DNA of 38,811 nucleotides, taken from contig KE159643.1 in the NCBI GenBank assembly GCA_000403315.2, positions 1-38,811 of the forward strand, given 5' to 3'. Source of the stretch: Lachnospiraceae bacterium A2 (GTDB lineage Bacteria; Bacillota; Clostridia; Lachnospirales; Lachnospiraceae). Below the pieces are notes generated by a model, which worked only from the letters and a program-made list of their open reading frames with translations, searched no databases and was not told the DNA's origin. Each line of letters starts with the position of its first letter. Within the stretch, counting starts at the first letter, position 1. Both the position numbers and the translations under genes were made by a program. Positions 17,130 to 25,089 of this stretch are shown in pieces.

Positions 17130-17732
17130 ATGATTATTACAATTGGCAGGGAATTTGGGAGTTACGGGCACGTCATTGGGCGTGAGCTGGCAAAGAAATT
17201 GGGCATTAAATATTACGATAAGGAAACGCTGGCGCAGGAAGCCAAGAAATCAGGGCAATATGAGGAATTGCGAGATTTTTATGAAGAACAGCCTGTTAAC
17301 AGCCTTCTCTATGTGATTGCAACGGACAGCAGGGCACAGGGGCAGCGGAGGGTTCCATTCCAGTTTTTACAGAAGGTAGCGGAACAGGAGGACTGCGTTA
17401 TTGTGGGGCGGTGCGGGAATTATATACTGAAAGACAACCCAGACATGGTAAGCGTGTTCGTCCATGCTCCCAAGGAATACCGGATTGACAAGACTGCGGC
17501 AGACCGGAAAATCAGCTCCGAGAAAGCGCGGCGGCTGGTGGAGAAGGAGGACAAGGCAAGGGCCGGTTTCCATACATATTATGCAGATGAAAGATGGAAC
17601 GAGGCTGACGGCTACCAGCTTACCATTGACAGCAGCGTCATCAGCATAGAGGACGCCGTGGACCTTATCATAGATTTTGCTAACAGGAAGGAACGGCAAA
17701 AAAATAAAGCGGCTGCCTTGCCGGCAAAATAA
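17130..17732 (+). CDS. Cytidylate kinase-like family protein
   Basis: 200-aa P-loop protein of the cytidylate kinase-like type common in Clostridia. The N-terminal ITIGREFGSYGHVIGRELAKKLG replaces the classical Walker A. YDKETL follows, then CVIVGRCGNYIL near residue 90 and a lid-like Arg-rich segment (DKTAADRKISSEKARRLVEKEDKARAGF). Such proteins are predicted nucleoside-phosphate kinases whose substrates are unproven. The start is ATG 17130 with TAGGAG 8 nt upstream; an in-frame GTG at 17121 overlaps that site. It may be co-transcribed with the MATE gene 43 nt downstream. Confidence 0.85.
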   Translation: MIITIGREFGSYGHVIGRELAKKLGIKYYDKETLAQEAKKSGQYEELRDFYEEQPVNSLLYVIATDSRAQGQRRVPFQFLQKVAEQEDCVIVGRCGNYILKDNPDMVSVFVHAPKEYRIDKTAADRKISSEKARRLVEKEDKARAGFHTYYADERWNEADGYQLTIDSSVISIEDAVDLIIDFANRKERQKNKAAALPAK

Positions 17733-17775
17733 CAGGCAGGGAAAATTATGGCGGAAAAGAAAGGGATTAATACCA

Positions 17776-19143
17776 TTGGCAAATAATAGACAGAATTCCG
17801 ATTTGGGCAGGGATCCAGTAGGGAAATTATTGTTAAAGCTGGCTCTGCCGGCAATTTTAGCCCAAATCGTCAATATGCTTTACAATATTGTAGACCGCAT
17901 TTATATCGGGCATATCCCGGGCACAGGCGCAATTGCGCTGACAGGGATTGGGCTGTGCCTGCCGGTTGTCCTGATTATTATGGCATTCAGCGCGTTGGTG
18001 GGGATTGGCGGCGCTCCCCGGGCGGCCATTTACATGGGGAAACAGGATATGGAAAGCGCTAAAAAGACCCTTGGGGCATGCACCGTCATGCTGACAGGGC
18101 TTGCCATCCTCCTTACCGTGCTGTTCCTGCTGGCGGGGAAGCAGTTGCTGTTCCTCTTTGGAGCCAGTGAAAATACGATCCCCTATGCCTGGGGGTATCT
18201 GAGGATTTATGTGTGCGGCACGGTATTTGTCATGGTTTCCATAGGGCTCAACAGCTTTATCACTACACAGGGATTTTCTGTGGAAGGCATGGGGACAATC
18301 TTGATTGGCGCGCTTCTGAATATCATATTGGACCCTGTTTTTATTTTTGGGTTCCATATGGGTGTTTCCGGGGCGGCTCTGGCTACCATCCTTTCCCAGG
18401 CAGTATCGGCGGCATGGGTGCTGCGGTTTTTGCGGGGGAAAAAGAGCAAGCTGCGGATAGAGAGGGATTCCCTGCAGGTAAAGAAAGAATACGTGATGCC
18501 AGTCCTTGCCCTTGGGGTATCGCCTTTTGTGATGCAGAGCACGGAAAGCCTAATTAATATATCTTTTAACACATCCCTCTATAAATATGGCGGGGACATT
18601 GCGGTGTCGTCCATTACCATCTTAAGCAGCGTCATGCAGATGATATTCCTGCCTTTAAGCGGGCTGACCCAAGGGGCGCAGCCCATTATCAGCTTTAACT
18701 ATGGGGCGGGGAACAATGAACGGGTGAAAAAGGCCTTCCGGCTGCTGATTTGCTGCTGTATCGTATTTTCCACCTCCGCATGGGCTTTGGTAATGGGGTT
18801 CCCGGGGGTGTTTGTGCGGATTTTTAATAATAGTTCCAGGGAATTGTACGATATGGCAAGCTGGGGTATGCGGTTTTACATTGCGGGGGCATTTGCCATG
18901 GGTGCACAGATCGCTTGCCAGCAGACCTTCCTTGCATTAGGGCAGGCGAAGGTATCGTTGTTTTTTGCATGTTTCCGGAAGCTTATCTTAATGATACCGT
19001 TAATTTTTATCCTGCCGGTTTTTCTGGAAAACAAGCTGATGGCAGTCTTTCTGGCAGAAGCAGTTTCAGACTTTGTGGCCGGGGTTGCCACCACAGGGAC
19101 GTTCCTTGTGCTGTTCCCTAAGATTCTCCAGCGTGAGAGGTGA
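17776..19143 (+). CDS. MATE-family multidrug/organic cation exporter
   Basis: About 455-aa polytopic membrane protein with the two-fold MATE repeat, about 12 membrane segments and the family stretches LALPAILAQIVNMLYNIVDRIYIG (as two parts) and FLPLSGLTQGAQPIISFNYGAGN. It exports cationic compounds by Na+ or H+ antiport. The start is uncertain. TTG 17776, with AAGGG 10 nt upstream, is the best in-frame choice and there is no suitable ATG. A well-placed ATG at 17748 opens a different frame that stops after 12 codons (MAEKKGINTIGK), so a short leader peptide or a one-base indel near the start is possible. Confidence 0.88.
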   Translation: MANNRQNSDLGRDPVGKLLLKLALPAILAQIVNMLYNIVDRIYIGHIPGTGAIALTGIGLCLPVVLIIMAFSALVGIGGAPRAAIYMGKQDMESAKKTLGACTVMLTGLAILLTVLFLLAGKQLLFLFGASENTIPYAWGYLRIYVCGTVFVMVSIGLNSFITTQGFSVEGMGTILIGALLNIILDPVFIFGFHMGVSGAALATILSQAVSAAWVLRFLRGKKSKLRIERDSLQVKKEYVMPVLALGVSPFVMQSTESLINISFNTSLYKYGGDIAVSSITILSSVMQMIFLPLSGLTQGAQPIISFNYGAGNNERVKKAFRLLICCCIVFSTSAWALVMGFPGVFVRIFNNSSRELYDMASWGMRFYIAGAFAMGAQIACQQTFLALGQAKVSLFFACFRKLILMIPLIFILPVFLENKLMAVFLAEAVSDFVAGVATTGTFLVLFPKILQRER

Positions 19144-19175
19144 AGGATGATTCGTGGCTTCCCATAATATTTTTG

Positions 19176-19204
19176 TTGTTTTATGGCAGAAGCCATGGTA
19201 TAAT
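19176..19204 (+). promoter_or_regulatory. Extended -10 promoter upstream of the PocR-MCP gene
   Basis: -35 TTGTTT (19176-19181), 17-bp spacer, -10 TATAAT (19199-19204) preceded by TGG, an extended -10 motif. A 7-bp inverted repeat (TGGCTTC 19155-19161, GAAGCCA 19189-19195) overlaps it. A second ATGGTAT copy with TATTAT lies at 19245-19254. Confidence 0.6.
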
Positions 19205-19301
19205 AATTAGAAGATGTTATACCATAATTATTCTGTGATAAACTATGGTATTATAGGTTTAGGATGCAGAAATTAACCTGCGATGGGGGTAGCTTGCTGG
19301 G

Positions 19302-19377
19302 GCAAACCTGAAAATCCTTCCTGCCGGATATGCCAGCATGCAGGGATACGGAGGGCAGGAATGGTTTTCAGGTTTGC
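19302..19377 (+). repeat. Long hairpin in the leader of the PocR-MCP gene
   Basis: The arms 19302-19325 and 19354-19377 are 24 nt each. They pair perfectly over 13 bp at the base and 8 bp at the top, separated by a 3-nt internal loop. The apical loop is 28 nt and contains GCATGC. Only TTT follows, so it is not a standard terminator. It ends 23 nt before the start codon, leaving the AAGGAG site free. It could be a regulatory leader or a small mobile repeat. I could not match it to a known riboswitch. Confidence 0.65.
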
Positions 19378-19400
19378 TTTAGGGAAAAGGAGAAGATATT

Positions 19401-20201
19401 ATGGAAATACTTGATTTTATCAGTAAAGAAAAGCTGCAAAGGCTTCAGGATTTATTCTCGACAGCGACAGGCGTGGCTGCCTGCATAGTTGATACAGAAG
19501 GGAACCATGTGACAGAAGACAGTAATTTTCTGGATTTCTGCATTAAATATACACGGGGGAGCGAGATTGGCTTAAAGCGTTGCCAAAAATGTGATTTGGA
19601 AGGGGTAGGCACTTATTTCTGCCATGCAGGGCTGATGGATTTTGCAGCGGACATTGTGGTAGAAGGGGAGAAGCTTGGCGCAATCGTAGGCGGGCAGGTA
19701 CTGCCGGCGCCGCCGGATTTCGATAAATTCCGTAAAGTCGCAGAGGAGATTGGCGTAGACCCGGATGAATATATTGAAGCATTGAAAAAAGTCCCGGTAA
19801 AAACGGAGCAGTCTATCCGGGCATCGGCAGATTTAATGAAAGAAATGATTAATATGCTGGTGAATTCCGAAAGCATCCGCTACCGGGATAAGAATAAAAT
19901 CGGCACGATTGACCAGGAGATTGAAGTTACCACCAAGAATGTGGAGCAGATTGAAGGCATGGTGCAGGACTTGACGAAGGTTTCCAGGAAACAGAATATC
20001 CTTGCGCTGAATGCTTCTATTGAAGCGGCGCGGGCTGGGGAAGCCGGAAGGGGATTCAACATTGTGGCAGGGGAGATGGGCAAGCTGTCCTCTATGGCTA
20101 CAGAGAAGTATTCCGCAATTATTGCAAAAGCAGGTGAAATTGATGAATCCCTGAAGAAAATCAACCGGGAATTCAGCAGAAGCGTAGAAGGTGGGGAATA
20201 G
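19401..20201 (+). CDS. Soluble PocR-domain chemoreceptor-like protein
   Basis: 266-aa fusion. Residues about 5-165 are a PocR ligand-binding domain, with the cysteine set CQKCD...YFCHAG (about 59-76) and a GAIVGGQVLP strand. Residues about 175-266 are a short methyl-accepting chemotaxis signalling hairpin, with the conserved tip NILALNASIEAARAGEAGRGF at about 205 (given here as family signature). There are no membrane segments, and the signalling coil is much shorter than in standard receptors. PocR domains sense small carbon compounds such as propanediol-type ligands. The start is ATG 19401 with AAGGAG about 8 nt upstream. It is monocistronic, with a terminator at 20252. Confidence 0.88.
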   Translation: MEILDFISKEKLQRLQDLFSTATGVAACIVDTEGNHVTEDSNFLDFCIKYTRGSEIGLKRCQKCDLEGVGTYFCHAGLMDFAADIVVEGEKLGAIVGGQVLPAPPDFDKFRKVAEEIGVDPDEYIEALKKVPVKTEQSIRASADLMKEMINMLVNSESIRYRDKNKIGTIDQEIEVTTKNVEQIEGMVQDLTKVSRKQNILALNASIEAARAGEAGRGFNIVAGEMGKLSSMATEKYSAIIAKAGEIDESLKKINREFSRSVEGGE

Positions 20202-20251
20202 CCCATCCACGAAATTGCAAGTATCTTAATTTTTGCATACTCTCCATAGTA

Positions 20252-20289
20252 TCTGGGAACCAGAGGATATCTGGTTCCCAGATTTTTTT
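20252..20289 (+). terminator. Terminator of the PocR-MCP gene
   Basis: Perfect 12-bp stem TCTGGGAACCAG/CTGGTTCCCAGA with a 7-nt loop and a TTTTTTT run (20283-20289). Confidence 0.93.
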
Positions 20290-20404
20290 ATCTTATAGAA
20301 TACAAGTGCCAGCAGAAAATTGTACTGAAATTAAAATAGAATTTCTGTTATATTCCCCAAAAGTGTGTTATGATAAAAGAAATTTGGAAATAAAGGAGAA
20401 AAAA

Positions 20405-21619
20405 ATGGATTACAGGACATATTTAAGGAATTATCCCAATAAAGAAGGACGTTTTGGCGAATACGGAGGGGCATATCTGTCCGAGGAGCTAAAACCTGCA
20501 TTTGAGGAGATTACAGAAGCATACCAGACAATTTGCCATTCATCCCAGTTTATCAACGAGCTGCGGCGGATCCGGAAGGAATTTCAGGGCAGGCCCACTC
20601 CAGTTTACCACTGTGAACGGCTCTCCCGGCAGATTGGCAATTGCCAGATTTATTTAAAACGGGAGGATTTAAACCACACAGGGGCCCATAAACTGAACCA
20701 CTGCATGGGGGAAGGGCTCCTTGCCAAATTTATGGGCAAGAAGCGGCTGATTGCTGAAACCGGGGCAGGCCAGCATGGGGTGGCGCTGGCAACGGCAGCG
20801 GCCTATTTTGGCATGGAGTGTGAAATCCATATGGGAGAAGTGGACATTGCCAAGCAGGCGCCCAATGTAACCCGTATGAAAATCCTGGGGGCAAAGGTAG
20901 TCCCAGTCACCCATGGCCTGAAAACCTTAAAAGAAGCCGTGGATTCCGCATTTGCATCCTACGCGGAGAATTACAGGGATTCCATCTATTGCATAGGATC
21001 CGCCTTAGGGCCGCATCCCTTCCCGCTGATGGTGCGTGATTTCCAGTCGGTTGTGGGGTATGAAGCAAGGGACCAGTTCCATGAAATGACAGGGATTGAC
21101 CCGGACGTAGTCTGCGCCTGCGTGGGTGGCGGGAGCAATTCCATTGGGATGTTTATCCCGTTTTTGAACGACCCCGTTGATATTGTAGGGGTAGAGCCTT
21201 TGGGCAGGGGGGAACAGTTAGGCGACCATGCCGCGTCCATGAAGTATGGGGAGAAGGGCGTAATGCATGGGTTTGAAAGCATTATGCTTAAAGATGGAAA
21301 AGGGGAGCCAGCCCCGGTTTATTCCATTGCCAGCGGCTTAGATTATCCTTCTGTGGGGCCGGAACATGCATTTCTGCGGGATTCCGGCAGGATTTCATAT
21401 GAAACTGTGGGGGATGAGGAAGCAATGGAAGCATTTTTCAAGCTGTCCCGGTATGAAGGGATTATCCCTGCCATTGAAAGCTCCCATGCAGTTGCCTGGG
21501 CTATGGCCCATGCAAAGAAAATGGGGCAGGGTTCTATTTTAGTCTGCTTAAGCGGCAGGGGCGATAAAGATATCGACTATGTAGCAGAGCATTACGGATA
21601 CGGAGAACAATTTTTGTAA
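20405..21619 (+). CDS. trpB: Tryptophan synthase beta chain, stand-alone copy
   Basis: 404-aa PLP enzyme that joins indole and L-serine to give L-tryptophan. Hallmarks are KREDLNHTGAHKLN with the PLP lysine (about residue 86), AETGAGQHGVA, the phosphate-binding CVGGGSNSIG (about 235) and SVGPEHA. Length and N-terminus (GRFGEYGGAYLSEEL) are those of the classical TrpB1 type. The start is ATG 20405 with AAAGGAG 6 nt upstream. No trpA or other trp genes are nearby, so it may salvage external or tryptophanase-derived indole, or trpA may lie elsewhere. The next gene starts 21 nt later and is probably co-transcribed. Confidence 0.95.
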   Translation: MDYRTYLRNYPNKEGRFGEYGGAYLSEELKPAFEEITEAYQTICHSSQFINELRRIRKEFQGRPTPVYHCERLSRQIGNCQIYLKREDLNHTGAHKLNHCMGEGLLAKFMGKKRLIAETGAGQHGVALATAAAYFGMECEIHMGEVDIAKQAPNVTRMKILGAKVVPVTHGLKTLKEAVDSAFASYAENYRDSIYCIGSALGPHPFPLMVRDFQSVVGYEARDQFHEMTGIDPDVVCACVGGGSNSIGMFIPFLNDPVDIVGVEPLGRGEQLGDHAASMKYGEKGVMHGFESIMLKDGKGEPAPVYSIASGLDYPSVGPEHAFLRDSGRISYETVGDEEAMEAFFKLSRYEGIIPAIESSHAVAWAMAHAKKMGQGSILVCLSGRGDKDIDYVAEHYGYGEQFL

Positions 21620-21640
21620 AAGCAGGAATGGCGGTGGAAA

Positions 21641-22900
21641 ATGATTTCGGATAAATTATTTGCGTTAGCATTTGAATATAAAAAGACAAAATTGTGGAAA
21701 GCCATGTGGGACATAGAGGTATTTGGGGTAAAGCTTTCCGGCGGAAGGATAGGCTATATCAGCATTATGGGGGGCGGCGGGTCGCACTGCGCCCTGGGGC
21801 TTTACGTTGGGCAGAAGGGGCTGGACAGCCTGCGCTACATTGTACAGGCAGACCAATTCCAGATGTCCCCGTTTGAGTTCCACGAGAAAATTATCAGGCA
21901 GGACTGCCTGCAATGTGCCTTTGAAGGGAAAAATGAGCTTTCTGAGGATGAGCTTTCTGAGGTCCGGGCTTATGCCCGCGCCAACGGCATCCGCATTTCC
22001 GGGAAAAATGCCTATCCTCAGTTCGTCAGGTACAAGCCAAACTGCCTGCCTTGGCCGATCCAGACAGAGCAGGAGCAGGAAGACCTCTGCGAAGCCCTTT
22101 CCGCTGCCATCCATATGGCAAAACTATTGGAACATAATGTGCCGGCAGATCTTGGAATCTACCGGATAGACCGGGATGTGAAAGAAATTGCCCTGCTGGA
22201 ATGGCAGGAAGGGGGCTATGCCCTGTCAAAAATGGAAACGCCCCCCATGCAGCCCATTGTCTGGCCGGAGCCTTCCAACTGCAATGAAATTGGTTTGGCA
22301 AACCTGAAAAAAATTAGAAAATCCGGCATTTATGAATGTGAAATTGTCCAGTTCCCGGAGCCGTTCCAGAATGGGCCGGACGAACCGCCCAGCTTCCCCT
22401 TTGTTTTTATGGCGGTGAATATAGACTTAAATTATGTCCTGCCGGTGCCCCCGGTGAAAAATTATCTGGAAGCGCCGGAGGAGCTGCTAAATTATTTTAT
22501 TGATGCACTGTGGAAGGAAGGGTTGTGCCCCAAGGAGCTGCGGGTCAGGGATAAGCGGACCCTTGCCTTTATTAGTGCGTTCTGTGAGAAATTGGATATC
22601 ATCATTACTGTGCTAAAGGACCTGCCAGTATTAAACGAGGTAGAACAGGACTTTCTCAGGCATTTTTCTATGAGCGAAACAGAGGAGATAACGGAATTTC
22701 TCAGCCTGATAGGGGAAATGGTACAAGATGGGGCTGGGCTGGAGGATTTGCCGCCGGAAATTATAGAACAGATGGAATTGCTGCTGCAGCGGGAGGATTT
22801 ACCAGAAGAATTGTTGGATAAGGCGGAGCAGGTCCTTTATCAGGGAAGGCCAAGGCTGGCAAAGTCGGATTTTAAGACCGTAAAGCCGAAAAAGAGATAA
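21641..22900 (+). CDS. Uncharacterised conserved-looking protein
   Basis: 419-aa soluble acidic protein that I do not firmly recognise. The N-terminal 60 residues (KLWKAMWDIEVFGVKLSGGR, then YISIMGGGGSHCALGLYVG) suggest a compact alpha/beta domain. A central part around 150-290 is rich in Pro and aromatic residues. The C-terminal 100 residues are helical and acidic, ending in a basic tail. No signal peptide or membrane segment is seen. It resembles DUF-type proteins of Clostridia (possibly the DUF7309/DUF6930 kind), but this is unsure. It follows trpB by 21 nt, with only a weak ribosome binding site. Confidence 0.75.
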   Translation: MISDKLFALAFEYKKTKLWKAMWDIEVFGVKLSGGRIGYISIMGGGGSHCALGLYVGQKGLDSLRYIVQADQFQMSPFEFHEKIIRQDCLQCAFEGKNELSEDELSEVRAYARANGIRISGKNAYPQFVRYKPNCLPWPIQTEQEQEDLCEALSAAIHMAKLLEHNVPADLGIYRIDRDVKEIALLEWQEGGYALSKMETPPMQPIVWPEPSNCNEIGLANLKKIRKSGIYECEIVQFPEPFQNGPDEPPSFPFVFMAVNIDLNYVLPVPPVKNYLEAPEELLNYFIDALWKEGLCPKELRVRDKRTLAFISAFCEKLDIIITVLKDLPVLNEVEQDFLRHFSMSETEEITEFLSLIGEMVQDGAGLEDLPPEIIEQMELLLQREDLPEELLDKAEQVLYQGRPRLAKSDFKTVKPKKR

Positions 22901-22980
22901 TCTTTTGCAAGCGGTTCCTTATGGGGGCTGCACAGAATGCTGAATTGGTGGACTTTGGGACAAATTTCCTAAATTATCAG

Positions 22981-23009
22981 TTGAAAAAAATAATATTATA
23001 GAATACAAT
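22981..23009 (+). promoter_or_regulatory. Promoter of the macrodomain gene
   Basis: -35 TTGAAA (22981-22986), 17-bp spacer, -10 TACAAT (23004-23009). The leader then holds a 6-bp inverted repeat GGAGAG/CTCTCC (23028-23033, 23052-23057) followed by a T-rich stretch, which may be a weak attenuator. Confidence 0.75.
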
Positions 23010-23086
23010 CAAAGTGTACAGAAAATTGGAGAGGCTTTACATTGTGAGGTGCTCTCCTCTATTTTTATACAGGAGGTATCCCTATA

Positions 23087-23866
23087 ATGACACATAATGA
23101 AAAATTATTATATTTAACCCAGGAACTGCTTTCCGAGTCATCTCAGTACAAAGGGATGGCAATACCCTCTGACATAGGCAAACAGAAACGCCTGCTCAGG
23201 ACCCTTATGAACATCCGGGAACCGCTGCCCATCACCAGGGAATTTCAGGAAATCCAGGACCAGTACCTTTCCGAAGAAGCAACAGAGAAAGGCATTGTAG
23301 ATGGGAATGAACTTCCTGCTTCGAAGTTAGACAGCCGCCTTGTCCTCTGGAAAGGGGACATTACAGCCCTGAAAGCAGACGCCATTGTAAATGCAGCGAA
23401 CAGCAAGCTATTGGGATGTTTTGTCCCCTGCCATTCTTGTGTGGACAATATCATCCACAGCGTCAGCGGCATCCAGCTTCGTCTGGCATGCCATGGGATT
23501 ATGGAAGGGCAGGGCCATGAGGAGCCAACTGGCAGGGCAAAAATTACCCCGGCATTTAACCTGCCCAGCGATTATGTCATACATACGGTAGGCCCCATTG
23601 TTTCGGGAAGGCTGACAGAAACCCACTGCAGCCAGCTTGCAGACTGCTATAAGGCCTGCCTGGGGCTTGCATCTGAAAAGAAGCTGAAAAGCATAGCCTT
23701 CTGCTGCATTTCCACGGGGCAGTTCCAGTTCCCCCATGGCCGTGCAGCAGAGATTGCCGTGCAGACAGTGCAGGAATTTTTAAAAGAAGATTCACAGATA
23801 GAGCGGGTAATTTTTAATGTGTTCCAAGATGAGGATTATGAGATATATAAAAGAATTTTAGAATAA
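23087..23866 (+). CDS. Zinc-type macrodomain protein-ADP-ribose hydrolase
   Basis: 259-aa macrodomain enzyme of the zinc-containing bacterial class, which removes ADP-ribose from proteins. The macrodomain covers about residues 83-255: the ADP-ribose-binding stretch DAIVNAANSKLLGC, then CFVPCHSCVDNIIH with the Cys/His set expected to hold zinc, then DYVIHTVGPI and the FCCISTGQFQFPHGRAAEIA loop. The N-terminal 80 residues match the helical extension of this class. AGGAGG lies 10 nt before ATG 23087. In staphylococci and streptococci such enzymes sit beside a SirTM sirtuin and lipoylation genes; none is here. The next gene starts about 40 nt downstream and may share the transcript. Confidence 0.9.
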   Translation: MTHNEKLLYLTQELLSESSQYKGMAIPSDIGKQKRLLRTLMNIREPLPITREFQEIQDQYLSEEATEKGIVDGNELPASKLDSRLVLWKGDITALKADAIVNAANSKLLGCFVPCHSCVDNIIHSVSGIQLRLACHGIMEGQGHEEPTGRAKITPAFNLPSDYVIHTVGPIVSGRLTETHCSQLADCYKACLGLASEKKLKSIAFCCISTGQFQFPHGRAAEIAVQTVQEFLKEDSQIERVIFNVFQDEDYEIYKRILE

Positions 23867-23908
23867 TTTAGTTTGAACCATGCCCTAGAAGAACAGGAGA
23901 GGGTCTTT

Positions 23909-24952
23909 ATGAAGAAAACAATTTTGGTAGTAGATGACAGCAGGCTGAACCTTGTGATTGCGCAGGACCTGCTTTCGGAAGAATACCGCGTGGCAACGGT
24001 AAATTCCGGGGAGGGGGCGTTTCAGTACCTTAAGGAAAGCGAGCCGGATTTAGTGCTTTTGGATATCCAGATGCCGGGGATGGACGGGTTTGAGGTTATG
24101 CGCCGCCTGCAGGAAAGCAAAACATGGCAGAAAATCCCCGTAATTTTCCTTACTGCAGACCGCACGGAGAAAACAGAGGAAACCTGTTTCCAGATGGGTG
24201 CCATGGACTATATTGGCAAGCCCTTTGTGCCTGCCATTATGCTGCAGCGCGTCCGCAGGACAATGGAACTGCAAGGCTACCGGAAAAGCCTTGAGCATAT
24301 GGTGGAACAGCAGCTCCAGCGGATTACCCAGCTTCAGCAGGATATTATCATTGCCATGGCAAACCTGATTGAGAGCCGCGACGGCACCACAGGGGAGCAT
24401 GTAAAAAGGACGAGCGCTTATGTAAACCTGCTGGTGAATAAATTACAGGAAAAAGGCCTTTATAAAGAAATCCTGACGTCTACCTACATTGATTACCTGA
24501 AAAAGGCATCCCCTCTCCACGACATAGGGAAAATCACAGTTCCAGACCGGATTCTGCAGAAGCCCGACGCCCTGACCCAGGAAGAATATGACTTAATTAA
24601 GCTCCATGCAAAAGCCGGCGGGCGGTTGATTGAGGAAAATATGAACCGTCTTGTAGACCAGGAATTTGTAGAAATCGCCCAGGACCTGGCTGCCTTCCAC
24701 CATGAAAAATGGAATGGCTGCGGCTACCCCAATGGGCTGAAAGGGGAAGAAATCCCGCTTGCGGCAAGGATTCTTGCCATTGCAGACGTCTTTGACGCGC
24801 TGGTTTCAGAACGCCAGTATAAGAAAGGAATGACATTGGAGCAGGCCTTTGGGATTATGAGAAAGGAACGGGGGAACAGCTTTGAGCCTGCGCTGCTGGA
24901 TGCTTTTCTGGAATCGGAGGAGGAACTGAAGGAACTGATGGAGGAACTCTAA
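23909..24952 (+). CDS. Response regulator with HD-GYP phosphodiesterase domain
   Basis: 347-aa two-domain regulator. Residues 1-120 are a receiver domain with the acidic pair DD near residue 9, the phospho-acceptor Asp in LVLLDIQMPGMDG and the Lys in GKPF. Residues about 150-335 are an HD-GYP domain, with LHDIGK, HH in AFHHEKWNGCGYPNGL (which contains the GYP motif) and ADVFDAL. It is predicted to degrade cyclic di-GMP under control of an unlinked histidine kinase. The start is ATG 23909 with AGGAGA about 9 nt upstream; the longer frame from TTG 23873 is unlikely. It overlaps no neighbour and converges on tyrS. Confidence 0.92.
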   Translation: MKKTILVVDDSRLNLVIAQDLLSEEYRVATVNSGEGAFQYLKESEPDLVLLDIQMPGMDGFEVMRRLQESKTWQKIPVIFLTADRTEKTEETCFQMGAMDYIGKPFVPAIMLQRVRRTMELQGYRKSLEHMVEQQLQRITQLQQDIIIAMANLIESRDGTTGEHVKRTSAYVNLLVNKLQEKGLYKEILTSTYIDYLKKASPLHDIGKITVPDRILQKPDALTQEEYDLIKLHAKAGGRLIEENMNRLVDQEFVEIAQDLAAFHHEKWNGCGYPNGLKGEEIPLAARILAIADVFDALVSERQYKKGMTLEQAFGIMRKERGNSFEPALLDAFLESEEELKELMEEL

Positions 24953-24977
24953 AAGCTGGAAGTCTATTGGTTCCTGT

Positions 24978-25070
24978 CAAAAAGGCTGTCCCTTTAAGAA
25001 ATACATACAATGCACAGCATATAACCTTTACCATACCATGCATTGCAGCTTTTCTCAGTGGGACAGCCTT
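24978..25070 (-). terminator. tyrS terminator with a nested long-range hairpin
   Basis: Outer arms AAGGCTGTCCC (24982-24992) and GGGACAGCCTT (25060-25070) pair over 11 bp. Inner arms CAATGCA (25008-25014) and TGCATTG (25039-25045) add a second hairpin. On the minus strand the stem runs directly into a TTTTT tract, as expected for a terminator of tyrS, whose stop is 20 nt upstream. The 67-nt gap between the arms is unusually long for a terminator. Confidence 0.65.
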
Positions 25071-25089
25071 ATCCAATCATCATATTTGT

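Noticed and set aside
19302..19377. Cyclic di-GMP (GEMM) riboswitch, because of a GGGCAAACC-like start
   Set aside because: The conserved ACGCAAAGCC core and the tetraloop-receptor parts are missing; the sequence is a simple long hairpin.
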